A stretch of DNA of 64,000 bases from Aphanothece sp. CMT-3BRIN-NPC111 (GCA_019359765.1 JAHHGU010000003.1:103856-167855), one strand, 5' to 3'; shown: positions 1 to 9,830, numbered from the stretch's first letter. Notes: generated by a model from the letters alone, not told the origin. Program-made: numbers and translations.

Positions 1-353
1 ATCAGGGGTGCGCCAGCGTAAAAGCGGATATGGGGGTCTGATGTAACTAAGGGATTAGCCGCAAATCGTGCATCACTCAAGGCATTCTCGACAACAAACA
101 CTTTGGTTTGCAGGATGGCGTAAGCGCAGAAAGCAAGATCGCGGCAAGTTTCCGTTGCCCTTAAACCTACTTTGGACTTGAACCATTGCCGATCGCTATC
201 AATCAGGCTGACTAAAGCACTTGGGGTATGACAAATGCGGGCGGCTAGGCTGGTGAGATCGTCAAATGCTTGTTCAGCCTCCGTGTCCAAAATCTGATAT
301 TGCCGCAACGCTTCTATCCGCTGTGCTTCGTTATTTGGCAATGGTGCTTTCAT
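1..353 (-). CDS. GAF-domain sensor protein, N-terminal part (cut by window edge)
   Basis: The reading frame is open from an ATG at 353 to the first base of the window, so only the first ~117 residues are visible. It begins [19 protein letters not shown] and continues through [26 protein letters not shown] and [12 protein letters not shown]. This is the well-known start of a small cyanobacterial GAF domain found at the N-terminus of soluble sensor kinases and cyclases. The missing C-terminus would decide whether it is a histidine kinase, a cyclase or a diguanylate cyclase. An ATG four bases upstream (ATGCATG) is in another frame. The family call rests on the N-terminal motif. The output domain is unknown. 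Confidence 0.75.
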   Translation of the reverse strand, partial: MKAPLPNNEAQRIEALRQYQILDTEAEQAFDDLTSLAARICHTPSALVSLIDSDRQWFKSKVGLRATETCRDLAFCAYAILQTKVFVVENALSDARFAANPLVTSDPHIRFYAGAPL

Positions 354-594
354 GCATCCAAATGGGTTAAATTTTTAAAACTATACCCATTTACATTAAC
401 AAGTCCTGAGGCTTTTCATATCTACAGGCAGGAGGTTCTTCACGTCCCAAGCTTAGGGGAGGAATATCCTCCATCCGGCTCTCGATTTTTACCTACAACA
501 TTCGTGCTTCTCAGACACTTCTGTAATTTTTTGCAGGAATACAAGCTGTTGTTATCGACGATGGAATTAGTTTTGCTCTAAAAAGCTTGTTTTT

Positions 595-975
595 CTAACC
601 TGGTACTGAAGCTAAAGAAAGCTGCTTCGCTAATGCTCTCAGCAGTTGATTCCTTGTAAAGGGCTTACTGAGATAATCATCTGCTCCCATTTCAATGCCT
701 TGGCGGAAATCAGCTTTGGCGGCTTGAGCGCTAAGAAAAATAAAGGGAATTGCCGCCGTGGCTGGATCTTGCCGCCAAGCAGCCAGCACCCCGTAACCAT
801 CAAGTTCGGGCATGATCGCATCACAAATAATCAAATCTGGTATCTGTTCTTTAGCTAACTGCACCCCAATCAAACCGTTTTCTGCTCCAATAGCATCAAA
901 ATTCTCAGCCTCCAGCATTTCCAGAAGGTTTTCCAGGACTGCTGGCTCGTCTTCAATTACCAAAATTTTCTTCAT
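595..975 (-). CDS. Single-domain response regulator (CheY-like receiver)
   Basis: A 126-residue protein that is one receiver domain: acidic pair EDE near residue 9, phospho-acceptor Asp in DLIICDAIMPELDG (about residue 52), conserved Thr/Ser position in FIFLSAQ and Lys in YLSKPF. No output domain follows, so it probably relays phosphate or acts through protein contacts. Its ATG lies 23 bases inside the 3' end of the upstream histidine kinase gene. Such overlap implies translational coupling, and the kinase is the likely phosphodonor. The domain is clear; the partner is inferred from overlap only. Confidence 0.9.
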   Translation of the reverse strand: MKKILVIEDEPAVLENLLEMLEAENFDAIGAENGLIGVQLAKEQIPDLIICDAIMPELDGYGVLAAWRQDPATAAIPFIFLSAQAAKADFRQGIEMGADDYLSKPFTRNQLLRALAKQLSLASVPG

Positions 976-3145
976 CTGTTTTGTGCTCTTGTTGATAATT
1001 CAAGGGAAGCGTGACTTTAAAAGTTGTGCCAGATCCAACTTCACTTTTCACTACGATCTTGCCTCCGTGCAAATCTACAGACTTTTTAACGATGGCTAGC
1101 CCCAGCCCCGTCCCAGAAATCGTACCCACATTGGTAGCGCGATAAAATGACTCAAACAGTCGTTGTTGATCCTTGGGAGGAATGCCGATGCCGCTATCTT
1201 GAATTTGGAAGACTACTTCTTCACCTAAATAAGTGAGTTCAAAATTAACGATGTTACCTTGGGAAGAATATTTAATTGCATTCGAGAGCAAATTGTTCAA
1301 AATGTGTCGCAGCAGTTTTTCATCTAGGCAAAAAAGAATTGGGGACCGGGGCAATTCTTCGCTTTCTATTTCGCTAGTAGACGAACCTTGAGTGACAAAC
1401 CTAATTGTGTGGTGCTTGCCCTCGTGGAGTTGCAACTCTTCCACCAAATCACGGCAGAATTTTTCTAAATCAAGCGGTACAGGGTTAAAGTTTAGTTTTC
1501 CGGCTTCTGCTTTACCAATTATCAAAACATCATCTAGCAGCTTGGTCATTTGTTGGACAGCCGCCTGAATGCGATGCAGATATCCAAGTTTTTTCTCATC
1601 GGACCACTTGTGCCTGTAATGTTCGAGTAATTCTGCCGAAGATAAAATAGTGGTCAGCGGCGTGCGGAACTCGTGAGAAGTCATAGAGACGAAACGGGAT
1701 TTGAGTTCGCTAAGTTCTTTTTCTTTTGTCAAAGCCTTACGAATCTCTCGTTCTACCCGTTTGCGTTCGGTGATATCACGCGCTATACCGCGATAACCTT
1801 GAAGCACCCCTTGGCTATCGAACACGGGGGAGCCACTGATTTCCAGTACAACTAAATTAGTATTGTGGTGAATGAGGGTTGTTTCTAGATTTGTGAACCG
1901 CTCTTGCTTAGAGGTAAAGTGTTCAAGAACGGTAGCAACTCGTTTTGCCTCATCCAAACACATCAAGTCGAATATGGTCTTACCTAGAACCTCGGCCGGT
2001 TCGTAGCCCACGATATCGCGTACTTTAGGATTGACATACGTAAACACACTATTGCTATCGAGTTCCCATACCCAGTCATTTGTCTGCTCAACTAAATTGC
2101 GGAACTTTTCCTCGCTTTGTTTGAGCACATCCTCCGCCCGCTGGCGTTCGCCAACTTCTCTGTGTAATTGCTCGTTGGCATTCTTTAATTCAGTAGTTCG
2201 CTCCTCGACTCTAATTTCCAGCTCGTCTTTCGCTTTTTGCAGGGTTGCTTCTGTCTGCTGGCGCTGGGTGATATTTCGTGCTTCTAATTGACGCCCGACA
2301 TCCGGTGGCAGAAGATATTGCAATTGCTTCCCCAAAAATACATCCGGTGGTACGTGCAAATTATCAGTTCCACGTAGATGGCAACTTAGGATTGTGCCAT
2401 CGCTGTTGAGCCGAAAGGAGAGATCGGGAAACGCTTGAAAAAGTGCTTGCAGATCAGAGGTGGTTTGGAGTAATATTTCCTCCTCCTGCTGGGTTTTTGC
2501 AAGTTTTTCTTGTGCCTGTTGGTAAAGTTCAGCTTGGTGGATAGCGACTGCACAGTGATTGGCGATCGCCTGCACAAAAGTTAATTCTGCGGCAGTCCAT
2601 TCCCGTTCATCATCACATTCATAAAGACTAATTCCGCCCAGGTATGTTTGCTGGTACAACAGCGGCACAATCAAGATACTGCGAATACCCCCAACTCTGG
2701 CTGATTCCTGAATTTCCGGTGCTAGTTGCGGCTCAATTCGGGGTATAACCACCGACTGACCTTTTACTAAAGTTGGATGGTAATAGCAATACAGATCGCT
2801 TGTACCCCGAATCAGACTCTCCCCTCGATCTGTGGTTTCGCTGACGTGGCTAGCCCTGATGAGGTTGTTTAAATTGGGTCTAAAAATTAGACAGCGGCTC
2901 ACCTTAAGAGCTTCATGCAACTGATCTACAGTTGTTTGCAGGATGTCATCCAGTACCAGCGTGCTTCGCATCGCCCAAACAATGCGGTTGATCAGTTCTG
3001 CCTGCTGAGCTTGTTGCTCAAGTGTCGCGTAGGACGAAGTAGGGGACATAAGCATTGCTGCGTGTAGTTCTGGTGTGCCCTGCTGCACGAGTTTTGCCAG
3101 TTCGAGGTCTTGTTTATGACCAAGAAGCGAGTTGTTAAGCTGCAT
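953..3145 (-). CDS. GAF-PAS sensor histidine kinase
   Basis: A 730-residue cytoplasmic sensor kinase with no membrane segment. Order: a GAF domain (about 50-215, with CAVAIHQAELYQQ at its end), a coiled coil, a shortened PAS-like stretch (about 228-290), a long coiled coil with ERTTELKNANEQL, a full PAS/PAC (about 345-465), a HisKA dimerisation domain with SHEFRTPL, and a HATPase_c domain with NNLLSNAIKYS, DSGIGIP and GTGLGLAIV. It should autophosphorylate on the His of SHEFRTPL and pass phosphate to the overlapping receiver gene. The first PAS looks collapsed: the text runs from LLPPDVGRQL straight into EARNITQRQ, so the usual middle of the domain is missing. The input signal is not identifiable. 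Confidence 0.92.
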   Translation of the reverse strand: MQLNNSLLGHKQDLELAKLVQQGTPELHAAMLMSPTSSYATLEQQAQQAELINRIVWAMRSTLVLDDILQTTVDQLHEALKVSRCLIFRPNLNNLIRASHVSETTDRGESLIRGTSDLYCYYHPTLVKGQSVVIPRIEPQLAPEIQESARVGGIRSILIVPLLYQQTYLGGISLYECDDEREWTAAELTFVQAIANHCAVAIHQAELYQQAQEKLAKTQQEEEILLQTTSDLQALFQAFPDLSFRLNSDGTILSCHLRGTDNLHVPPDVFLGKQLQYLLPPDVGRQLEARNITQRQQTEATLQKAKDELEIRVEERTTELKNANEQLHREVGERQRAEDVLKQSEEKFRNLVEQTNDWVWELDSNSVFTYVNPKVRDIVGYEPAEVLGKTIFDLMCLDEAKRVATVLEHFTSKQERFTNLETTLIHHNTNLVVLEISGSPVFDSQGVLQGYRGIARDITERKRVEREIRKALTKEKELSELKSRFVSMTSHEFRTPLTTILSSAELLEHYRHKWSDEKKLGYLHRIQAAVQQMTKLLDDVLIIGKAEAGKLNFNPVPLDLEKFCRDLVEELQLHEGKHHTIRFVTQGSSTSEIESEELPRSPILFCLDEKLLRHILNNLLSNAIKYSSQGNIVNFELTYLGEEVVFQIQDSGIGIPPKDQQRLFESFYRATNVGTISGTGLGLAIVKKSVDLHGGKIVVKSEVGSGTTFKVTLPLNYQQEHKTDEENFGN

Positions 3146-3763
3146 AGTTCAAGTTAATCGCTGAAGCGATCGCTGGCTTATAGCTATTGCATAGTCTTAA
3201 ATCTAAGTCTTTTTATACTTATGTCTGTGAGCAATGTCACCTTTTAATTTTATTAAAATATGCCTCTCTATAATTAGATAGCTTTACCAAATTACAATCA
3301 TCCGTAATTATACTTAATATTTTTCATGTTAGGATATTTATATACGTAAAATTACCCTTTAATAAAATTATTAAAAATTAAATTTTTCCCTGGATCTTGG
3401 ATTAGCACTTGCGAGAAGATAAATTTCACTTAATTTTCTAAAAAAGTAGCAATTACTAATTTTATTTTACAATAATTACTACTTAGTTTTTTATTTTCTT
3501 CTTTGTTTACTTCAATGAGATATATTAATTTGCTCTAAGTTGTAAATCTAATCACACGCCCTAGAAAAGGGTAGAACCTTAAAAACTCCCTTTTCAACTC
3601 GGTTGGAGGAGATATTCTGCGTAAGTCTTATAGTTGTTTATGGGGAAAATTCTAGCCCTGTGCGGTTAAAACCGCTATGTGCTACGCACACGCACTTGCG
3701 TTCGTGTTGCTTCCCTAGAGAGGTCTAAAGACGCGCTCGTTTCCCGCATACCGAGGTTTCTCT
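3146..3763. other. Intergenic region, AT-rich, no gene seen
   Basis: About 620 bases between divergent genes. The first 400 bases are strongly AT-rich with no open frame of note. The last 150 bases (about 3600-3750) change composition and contain imperfect inverted segments around GCACACGCACTTGCGTTCGTG. Both genes must be transcribed outward from here, so promoters of the kinase and of the sugar-binding protein should lie within it. I cannot place them. Confidence 0.5.
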
Positions 3764-5062
3764 ATGAGTTTTTTGCAGCGGCTGAGCTGGTGGTTGGTAT
3801 TGAGTATCTGCCTGCTAGGTTTGGCGGGATGTCAGGTTTGGCCTGGGCGCTCTGATGACGCTGGTGTTATCCATCTGACGCTATGGCAAGGCATAAATCC
3901 GCCGCCGAATCGCGATGTTTTCCAGTCTCTGGTGGATAGATTCAATCAAACGCACCCAGACATTCAGGTGGAATCGCTATATGTGGGGCAACCGGATCAG
4001 CAGCTGCCTAAGATTTTGGCGGCGGTTGTGGGGAATGCGCCTCCAAATATATTGTGGTTTTCTCCCATGCTTAGTGGTCAACTCGTGGAACTGGGTGCGA
4101 TTCGGGCTTTGGAAGATTGGCTTGCAACTTCACCTGGGCGATCGCAAATTGACCCAGCGCTGTTTGAGGCAATGGAATACCAAGGGCATACTTGGTCGGT
4201 GCCATTAGGGACAAATAATGTAGGGATTTTTTACCGTCCTAGTTTGTTTAAAGCCGCTGGAATTACTCAGTTGCCGAAAACTTGGGAGGAGTTGCGGCAG
4301 GTTGCCCGTAAGTTAACCGGGGATATTAATGGTGATGGTCGGATAGATCGGCACGGAATGCTTTTGCCTTTAGGAAAGGGGGAGTGGACAGTGTTTAACT
4401 GGCTGCCGTTTATGTGGAGTGGTGGCGGGGAATTGACCAACTCCCGAACAGATGCGATCGCAGAAAACGTGAATTTAGTTAATGAGGGTGCGATCGCCGC
4501 TTTGCAGTTATGGCGCAATTTAATAGAAGATGGTTCCGCTGTTCTCTCTTTGCCAGAACGTGGCTATGAGTTGGATAAATTTCTCGCTGGGAAAGTGGCG
4601 ATGCAGCTAACAGGCCCTTGGACGTTGGGGCAACTGGTAGCAACTGGGGTGGATTTTGATGTTTTTCCCATTCCGGCTAATGTGCGATCGGCAACAGCAA
4701 TGGGGGGTGAGAATTTGTTTATTTTAAAAACGACCCCGGAACACGAACGCGCGGCTTTTACGTTTGTTGAGTATGTTCTAAGTGAGGAGTTTCAGACCCA
4801 GTGGGCGCTAGGAACGGGTTATCTGCCAGTAAATTTAAAGGCGCGACAGAGTGCCGCATATCAAAATTTTGTGGCTAAGTTGCCAGTTGTGAAGGTGTTT
4901 TTAGAGCAAACACATGTAGCGCGATCGCGTCCCATATTCCTTGGTTACAACCGCATCTCAGAAAACCTGGGCAGAGCAATTGAAGCCGTACTCTTGGGCA
5001 AAAGCTCGCCTGTGGAGGCACTCAAAGCCGCCCAGAAACGGCTAGATTTAATTTTTCAATAA
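3764..5062 (+). CDS. ABC transporter sugar-binding lipoprotein (family 1 solute-binding protein)
   Basis: A 432-residue extracellular solute-binding protein. The N-terminus is a lipoprotein signal: hydrophobic stretch LVLSICLLG, then the lipobox LAGC, so it should be lipid-anchored outside the inner membrane. The mature part has the family 1 pattern: LTLWQGINPP, VDRFNQTHPDIQVE, NNVGIFYRPSLFKAAGI, LPKTWEELR, VAMQLTGPW. These match UgpB/MalE-like binding proteins for oligosaccharides or glycerol-type solutes. A GAGG motif sits about seven bases before the ATG. No permease or ATPase gene is adjacent, so it is an orphan component that must pair with transporter subunits elsewhere. The substrate cannot be read from sequence. 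Confidence 0.88.
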   Translation: MSFLQRLSWWLVLSICLLGLAGCQVWPGRSDDAGVIHLTLWQGINPPPNRDVFQSLVDRFNQTHPDIQVESLYVGQPDQQLPKILAAVVGNAPPNILWFSPMLSGQLVELGAIRALEDWLATSPGRSQIDPALFEAMEYQGHTWSVPLGTNNVGIFYRPSLFKAAGITQLPKTWEELRQVARKLTGDINGDGRIDRHGMLLPLGKGEWTVFNWLPFMWSGGGELTNSRTDAIAENVNLVNEGAIAALQLWRNLIEDGSAVLSLPERGYELDKFLAGKVAMQLTGPWTLGQLVATGVDFDVFPIPANVRSATAMGGENLFILKTTPEHERAAFTFVEYVLSEEFQTQWALGTGYLPVNLKARQSAAYQNFVAKLPVVKVFLEQTHVARSRPIFLGYNRISENLGRAIEAVLLGKSSPVEALKAAQKRLDLIFQ

Positions 5063-5127
5063 ATTGCTAATTGTTAAGAGTTACTAGGTATAGCAATTAG
5101 CAGTTAGCTTTTATCAAACATACAGTT

Positions 5128-5185
5128 ATAGCAGCACCTCTGAGTGTGCATGGGAGTGAAGTCGATTGTCAAGAGTCATTATCCC
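5128..5185. repeat. Interspersed repeat copy A (related to 41020-41085)
   Basis: The stretch containing TATAGCAGCACCTCTGAGTG, TGTGCATG and GTCGATTGTCAAGAG resembles, on the opposite strand, the segment before thiL at 41020-41085. The two share the core GTCGATTGTCAAGAG and the ordered flanks AGCAG and TGCAT. Two copies in 64 kb of intergenic DNA suggest a dispersed repeat family. Function unknown. Confidence 0.5.
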
Positions 5186-5201
5186 CACTAACCATTAACC
5201 A

Positions 5202-5786
5202 CTAACTATTACGCTTTGGCTGTGAGTGCAGCTTGAACGAAGTCAAAAAACCTGTAATACTTTTGGATAAAGCCTTCTGTTTACCTTCGGTAGTCTGCAC
5301 CATTACTTGATACAGCCGTCGGTTTACTAAATACATCCTGTCTTTAACGATATATCCTTTAGTTTTAACTACAATTTCTCTGCCAGGATAACCCTTTAGT
5401 TTAAAATTTCGCTGACTCAGTAACTTACCTTGCGCTAGCTTCAAAGCTACATCGCGTCCGCTATCAAATACTTGGTTAGCGCTTGCTTTTTGGGTAAGGT
5501 TAATAGGATAGTCAGAGTACATAACCAAGTACGTTACAGTTCCTTTATGCTGCACAGCTACGAAACCGCGCGTACTAACTGAGCCGATCTGAGTCTTCAT
5601 GGTATGCCTAAACGGCTTAGGCGTACCGGGCCTCAAAACACTAAACCCTGCGTTTGGTGGAGTGAATTGCTTCCAGGTTGACCGACTTACCTGGGCTGGT
5701 TGCTTGGCATGACTCGGCTCAGTTACTGGAGATCCGCTTAGTAAAAGAGCGGTTGCCAAGGATGATAAGACAAATTTGAGCTTCAT
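5202..5786 (-). CDS. Secreted conserved protein of unknown function
   Basis: A 194-residue protein with a typical signal peptide (MKLKFVLSSLATALLLSGSP, then an Ala/Lys cleavage region near SHAKQ), so it is probably exported to the periplasm. The mature part has short beta-rich motifs such as FSVLRPGTPKPF, GTVTYLVMYSDYP, GREIVVKTKGYIVKDRMYLV and LYQVMVQTTEG. This pattern is common in small cyanobacterial periplasmic proteins with a PsbP/Mog1-like fold. That fold suggestion is inference only. It stands alone between the sugar-binding lipoprotein and glk. No catalytic motif is visible. Confidence 0.65.
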   Translation of the reverse strand: MKLKFVLSSLATALLLSGSPVTEPSHAKQPAQVSRSTWKQFTPPNAGFSVLRPGTPKPFRHTMKTQIGSVSTRGFVAVQHKGTVTYLVMYSDYPINLTQKASANQVFDSGRDVALKLAQGKLLSQRNFKLKGYPGREIVVKTKGYIVKDRMYLVNRRLYQVMVQTTEGKQKALSKSITGFLTSFKLHSQPKRNS

Positions 5787-5818
5787 AAGTTTTTACGCCT
5801 CTGCCCTTAGTAGGATAT

Positions 5819-6859
5819 TTACAATTTAGCAGCACAAATGGCTGCTCCAATTAATCCCACCTGCGAATTCAGCACCACATACACCGGCACCCTTTGGGGT
5901 ATAGAACTCACCCGACCTTTTTGGGTAAAGGCATGGAGGAAACTTCCCTCCTGCATCAGCGGCAGATTTTTAGCGGCGATACCACCAGCGATATAAAGAC
6001 CCCCATAAGGTAAGAGTTTGAGAGCCAGATTACCCGCCTCAGCGCCGTATATTTCTAAAAACATTTGCATCGTCTGTAGTGAAAGGCGATCGCGCTTTTC
6101 TTTGGCAGCTATGGCAATGGCAGCTGCTGGATCGACGCTTTTCTGACTTTGCTTAGCTTCTTGCTCCCACTTCCTAACGACTTGCCCGACATCTGGAGAT
6201 TCATCAGCAAACTGTCGATCTCGCAAGAACTGATAAATAGATGTAATACCCCGACCGGAAACAACGCGATCGTAAGATACTCGCTGGATATTGTGCTTAT
6301 CTAGCAAGTATTTCAACAGCTGGAATTCCAACTCTGAACGGGGGGCAAAGTCGGCATGTCCGCCCTCGGTGGCAAAAACTTGATAGCTATCTCCAAGTTT
6401 GATTAAAAATCCCTCTCCTAAACCCGTGCCAGCGCCAATCACCCCCATAGGGGCGTCTGGCTGAGGTTTTCCAGCTTGCAAGGTGTGCAAGTCGGACTCG
6501 GCTAGACCCTTTATTCCATAACCAACGGCGACAAAATCGTTGATTAAACTAATCGGCGTTATTCCCAGTTCTTGTTCTAGACGTTTAGCATCCAGCGACC
6601 AACCCAAATTGGGTAGCACAGAGGTATTGTCAACGATGGGACCTGCGATCGCAAAACAAGCTTTTTCCGGCACCGGCTTCTCGCCTAGATGCCCAGCAGC
6701 TTCCTCTAAAAACTGCTGCACCACTGGCAGCAAATTGGGAAAGTTGCGGCTAGGATAAAGCGCCTCATAGAGGGTATGCAATGACCCTTGATCTGATGTA
6801 TTAACCAGCCGCAGAATCGTTTTCGTGCCGCCGATATCTCCCGCCAAAAGTAATGTCAT
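5819..6859 (-). CDS. glk: Glucokinase
   Basis: A 346-residue ATP-dependent glucokinase (glucose + ATP to glucose-6-phosphate), which feeds glucose from glycogen or outside into central metabolism. Motifs seen: the phosphate-binding loop LLAGDIGGTKT at the N-terminus, ACFAIAGPI, the catalytic-region LINDFVAVGYGI, the second glycine loop GVIGAGTGLGEGFL, FATEGGHADFAP and LYIAGGIAAKNLP. Length matches bacterial Glk of the non-ROK group. The ATG is three bases after the stop of the upstream phosphatase-family gene on the same strand, so the two form a tight operon. Confidence 0.95.
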   Translation of the reverse strand: MTLLLAGDIGGTKTILRLVNTSDQGSLHTLYEALYPSRNFPNLLPVVQQFLEEAAGHLGEKPVPEKACFAIAGPIVDNTSVLPNLGWSLDAKRLEQELGITPISLINDFVAVGYGIKGLAESDLHTLQAGKPQPDAPMGVIGAGTGLGEGFLIKLGDSYQVFATEGGHADFAPRSELEFQLLKYLLDKHNIQRVSYDRVVSGRGITSIYQFLRDRQFADESPDVGQVVRKWEQEAKQSQKSVDPAAAIAIAAKEKRDRLSLQTMQMFLEIYGAEAGNLALKLLPYGGLYIAGGIAAKNLPLMQEGSFLHAFTQKGRVSSIPQRVPVYVVLNSQVGLIGAAICAAKL

Positions 6860-6862
6860 ATT

Positions 6863-7507
6863 CTAGTGGAACCGAATTACTTTTTCAGTTTCGCTCAAGT
6901 GGGAGGTGTCCCCGTTGAGTTCCATCACCCATTCTTGGTCTTGACGCACGAGTTTAACCAAGCAACACAGGACAGCGTTAACTTTGGGTTCGGTAGTTCC
7001 ACCCAGTAAACCCATAGTGGCACCTACTACCGATGCACCGTGACCCACAAGTAGGATATCCTCTGGAAACTCAGCTGCTAGCTGCCTCGCCGTACAAGCA
7101 GTGCGTTCCAGTACTTCTTCGCTGGTTTCTGGATAGTTCGCGACGACGCGAGAAGTATAAGTAAGGTCAATTCTGGGAAAGCGTTCAGCTAAAGCTTCAA
7201 TTGACAATCTTTCTGGCATTGCAGGCATCCAGTGAGGATTAAGCCATTCGCTTAAGCCAGACTCAAGCTTGATTGGCAGATCTAGCGCTTCGGCAACAAG
7301 GTCAGCAGTTTGCACCGTTCGCAAAAAAGGCGAAGCAAAAATATGGACAATACCTTCTCCCACAAGGCGTTGCCCTAGTTGCTGTGCTTGCACCACACCA
7401 TCATCCGAAAGAGGTGGGTCGTAGGGTCGCTCTGCCGTGTTAAACCATTCGGGGTTAACAAAGTCCAGGCGGTTTCCATGTCTGGCAATCCATACGGTTT
7501 GAGGCAT
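6863..7507 (-). CDS. Histidine phosphatase family protein (phosphoglycerate mutase-like)
   Basis: A 214-residue protein of the histidine phosphatase superfamily. The catalytic RHG is in VWIARHGNRLDF, the usual LSDDGVVQAQQLG and FASPFLRTVQTADLV follow, and the second catalytic His is in ILLVGHGASV. These enzymes use a phosphohistidine intermediate. Members act on sugar phosphates, phosphoglycerate or protein phosphates, so the substrate is open. It is the first gene of a two-gene operon with glucokinase (3-base gap), which favours a role in sugar-phosphate metabolism, but that is inference. Confidence 0.88.
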   Translation of the reverse strand: MPQTVWIARHGNRLDFVNPEWFNTAERPYDPPLSDDGVVQAQQLGQRLVGEGIVHIFASPFLRTVQTADLVAEALDLPIKLESGLSEWLNPHWMPAMPERLSIEALAERFPRIDLTYTSRVVANYPETSEEVLERTACTARQLAAEFPEDILLVGHGASVVGATMGLLGGTTEPKVNAVLCCLVKLVRQDQEWVMELNGDTSHLSETEKVIRFH

Positions 7508-8320
7508 GGCTTGATTAATGATTTAAATTCCCGATCGGGATTAATACAGAACTACCCGCTGCGCTATGTATCATAGCATTCGTTGTATTCTCTCTTCACC
7601 AAAAACGGGCGGCATAGTCAAGCATAGCTGATATCAGGACAACCAATAGTTAAGGTCGCCTCTAAGTTATACGTTTACGTATACGCGATCTTATACATCT
7701 TGTTTGCATAATTGGCTTTTATCAACCTTCTGGCTACCTGCTTAAAATCAGCGAGGTCATTCTCCGCAAGGATTCTAGGATTTGGATAATGGAATTGTTC
7801 CAACAACACCGAAGCTGGGGGATGGAGTCCCTTTTTGCTTTTGTCAAGCTTTATATAGGAACTAAGATGGCCATGCAGCGACGGTTAGGCTCTTCCTTAA
7901 GAAATAATTTATCAGCATTTCCTACGATTTTCCAGAAATTTGTTTTATCGGATGCATATATCTACGTCTATACTGGGTACTCTCATATTTAGCAGCACCT
8001 TGAAGAAAAAATCACGAAACCTTATACGACTTAATCGCTCAACTTTCTCATAAATGTTACAATTATTAAAGGTGACTGCCCTTGACTAAAAATTGTATGA
8101 CAACATCAATGTGCAAAAAGACTTGGGCAATTGGGCTGGGAGCATTATCCGTATTCAAAAGCCTTGCCTCACCTCACCATTCCCTCATCCCTATTGGCAG
8201 ACCCTAACAAAATATAAATTCACATTTCCCTCATAAAAGCTGATTTACTGGATTCCTTTCTTTGTCGGCTTTTATACAAACATCTTTACTCTCCCAACCT
8301 TCGCACTCTTACCCAGCGCC
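7508..8320. other. Long intergenic region before the sigma factor gene
   Basis: About 810 bases with no protein I can support. One short open frame (67 codons at 7789-7992) shows no recognisable motif and no convincing ribosome-binding site. The region contains AT-rich stretches and a palindromic TATACGTTTACGTATA near 7668. Long leaders are common before stress sigma factor genes, but I see no defined regulatory site. Confidence 0.45.
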
Positions 8321-9277
8321 ATGAAAACTGCTCAAACATCCACCGACACCGTCCGTGCTTACCTGCGAGAAATTGGCCGCGTGCCGCTGCTGACCCACGA
8401 GCAGGAAATACTTTATGGTAAACAAGTGCAACGCTTAAACGCCTTGCAAGAGGTGAAAAAGTCTTTGATTGGGGAGCTAGGCGATCAGCCAACCCTCTCT
8501 CAGTGGGCGCAAGCTTCTGGGCTAGAAGAGGCAGAACTAAGCTCTGCGATCGCATCTGGTGAATTAGCCAAGCGCAAAATGGTCGAAGCTAATTTGCGAT
8601 TGGTAGTTTCGGTTGCCAAGAAGTATATCAAGCGTAACATTGACTTGCTGGACTTAATTCAGGAAGGCACCATCGGTATGCAGCGGGGAGTGGAGAAATT
8701 TGACCCGACCAAAGGCTACCGATTTTCTACCTACGCCTACTGGTGGATTCGGCAGGCTATCACCCGCGCCATTGCTGAAAAAGCTCGTGCAATTCGCCTC
8801 CCCATTCATATCACAGAAAAGCTCAACAAAATTAAAAAAGCGCAACGCTATCTAGCTCAACAGCTGGGACGTGCAGCTACTGTCTCCGAGTTGGCACAGG
8901 AACTGGAATTGACACCTAAGCAGGTTCGGGAGTATCTGGAACGGGCGCGTCAGCCTCTGTCGTTGGATTTGCGCGTGGGAGATAACCAAGAGACAGAATT
9001 GGGAGATCTTTTAGAAGACACAGGTTCCTCCCCAGAAGACTTTGTCAACCAGTGCTCGCTCCAGCTCGATTTGCAGAAACTAATGGAAGATTTAACGCCG
9101 CAGCAACGAGATGTGTTGTCCCTGCGTTTTGGTCTTGCGGATGGGAAACCTCAAACTCTCGCCAAGATAGGAGATTGCCTCAATATTAGCCGCGAACGAG
9201 TGCGACAAATCGAACGGGAAGCTCTATCTAAGCTTCGCAAGTATAAAGCCAATATAGGGGAATATCTCGCTAGCTAG
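8321..9277 (+). CDS. Group 2 RNA polymerase sigma factor (SigB/SigD type)
   Basis: A 318-residue sigma-70 family protein: region 1.2 ([17 protein letters not shown]), region 2 with the core-binding and -10 recognition segments ([52 protein letters not shown]), region 3 ([17 protein letters not shown]) and region 4 with the helix-turn-helix [19 protein letters not shown]. It lacks the long N-terminal region of the principal sigma factor, which marks it as group 2, the set cyanobacteria use for light, stress and nutrient responses. I cannot assign the exact letter, because SigB, SigC, SigD and SigE differ by details needing alignment. Confidence 0.93.
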   Translation: MKTAQTSTDTVRAYLREIGRVPLLTHEQEILYGKQVQRLNALQEVKKSLIGELGDQPTLSQWAQASGLEEAELSSAIASGELAKRKMVEANLRLVVSVAKKYIKRNIDLLDLIQEGTIGMQRGVEKFDPTKGYRFSTYAYWWIRQAITRAIAEKARAIRLPIHITEKLNKIKKAQRYLAQQLGRAATVSELAQELELTPKQVREYLERARQPLSLDLRVGDNQETELGDLLEDTGSSPEDFVNQCSLQLDLQKLMEDLTPQQRDVLSLRFGLADGKPQTLAKIGDCLNISRERVRQIEREALSKLRKYKANIGEYLAS

Positions 9278-9497
9278 TGCAGCGCGGCAGATGAGTCATA
9301 CTGCCTCTGCGCTCCTCACTGGTGAAATAATCCGTAGCCTTTGGTTCGGTTCTGCTCACTTTGCTATCAGCATCAGCCTGTTACATTAGTTCATAGGAAA
9401 CTATTACAGGCTGTTACAGTCGATTAGAGGTAGATAAGACAGATGGCTCCTCCATCGATCTGAAGCTAAGGGGACAGCACTCTCTAGGAGGTAAAAG

Positions 9498-9830
9498 GTG
9501 AATAACACATCAAATCGAGTCCCAGAGTTTTTTGAAGGCGATGCAGAATCCAGCAACTTGCTGTGGCAATATGTCCAATCTATGAGTCCAGATACAGTTA
9601 CCCAGCTGTCGAAACCCATGTCTTCTGAAGTGTTTCAGGTTATGGAACGCAACATTGTGGGGCTGCTAGGAAACCTACCTTCAGAACATTTCGGCGTTAC
9701 GGTGACAACCAACCGTGAAAATTTAGGTCGTCTTCTGGCCTCCGCCATGATTAGCGGCTACTTCTTGCGTAACGCTGAACAACGTATGGCCTTTGAAAAG
9801 TCCTTGTCGGGGGCTGAAACCCAACAGTAA
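9498..9830 (+). CDS. DUF760 family protein
   Basis: A 110-residue soluble protein starting at GTG 9498, eight bases after a good Shine-Dalgarno sequence (AGGAGG at about 9487). Motifs such as EFFEGDAESSNLLWQYVQS, VMERNIVGLLGNLPSEHF and TTNRENLGRLLASAMISGYF match the DUF760 family, conserved in cyanobacteria and plastids. The biochemical role is not established from sequence. Residues after AMISGYFLRNAEQR form the expected C-terminal helix. It stands alone on its strand between the sigma factor and the Nudix gene. Confidence 0.85.
   Translation: MNNTSNRVPEFFEGDAESSNLLWQYVQSMSPDTVTQLSKPMSSEVFQVMERNIVGLLGNLPSEHFGVTVTTNRENLGRLLASAMISGYFLRNAEQRMAFEKSLSGAETQQ

Noticed and set aside
7789..7992. 67-codon frame before the sigma factor gene
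   Set aside because: No homology that I recognise and no convincing start signal.
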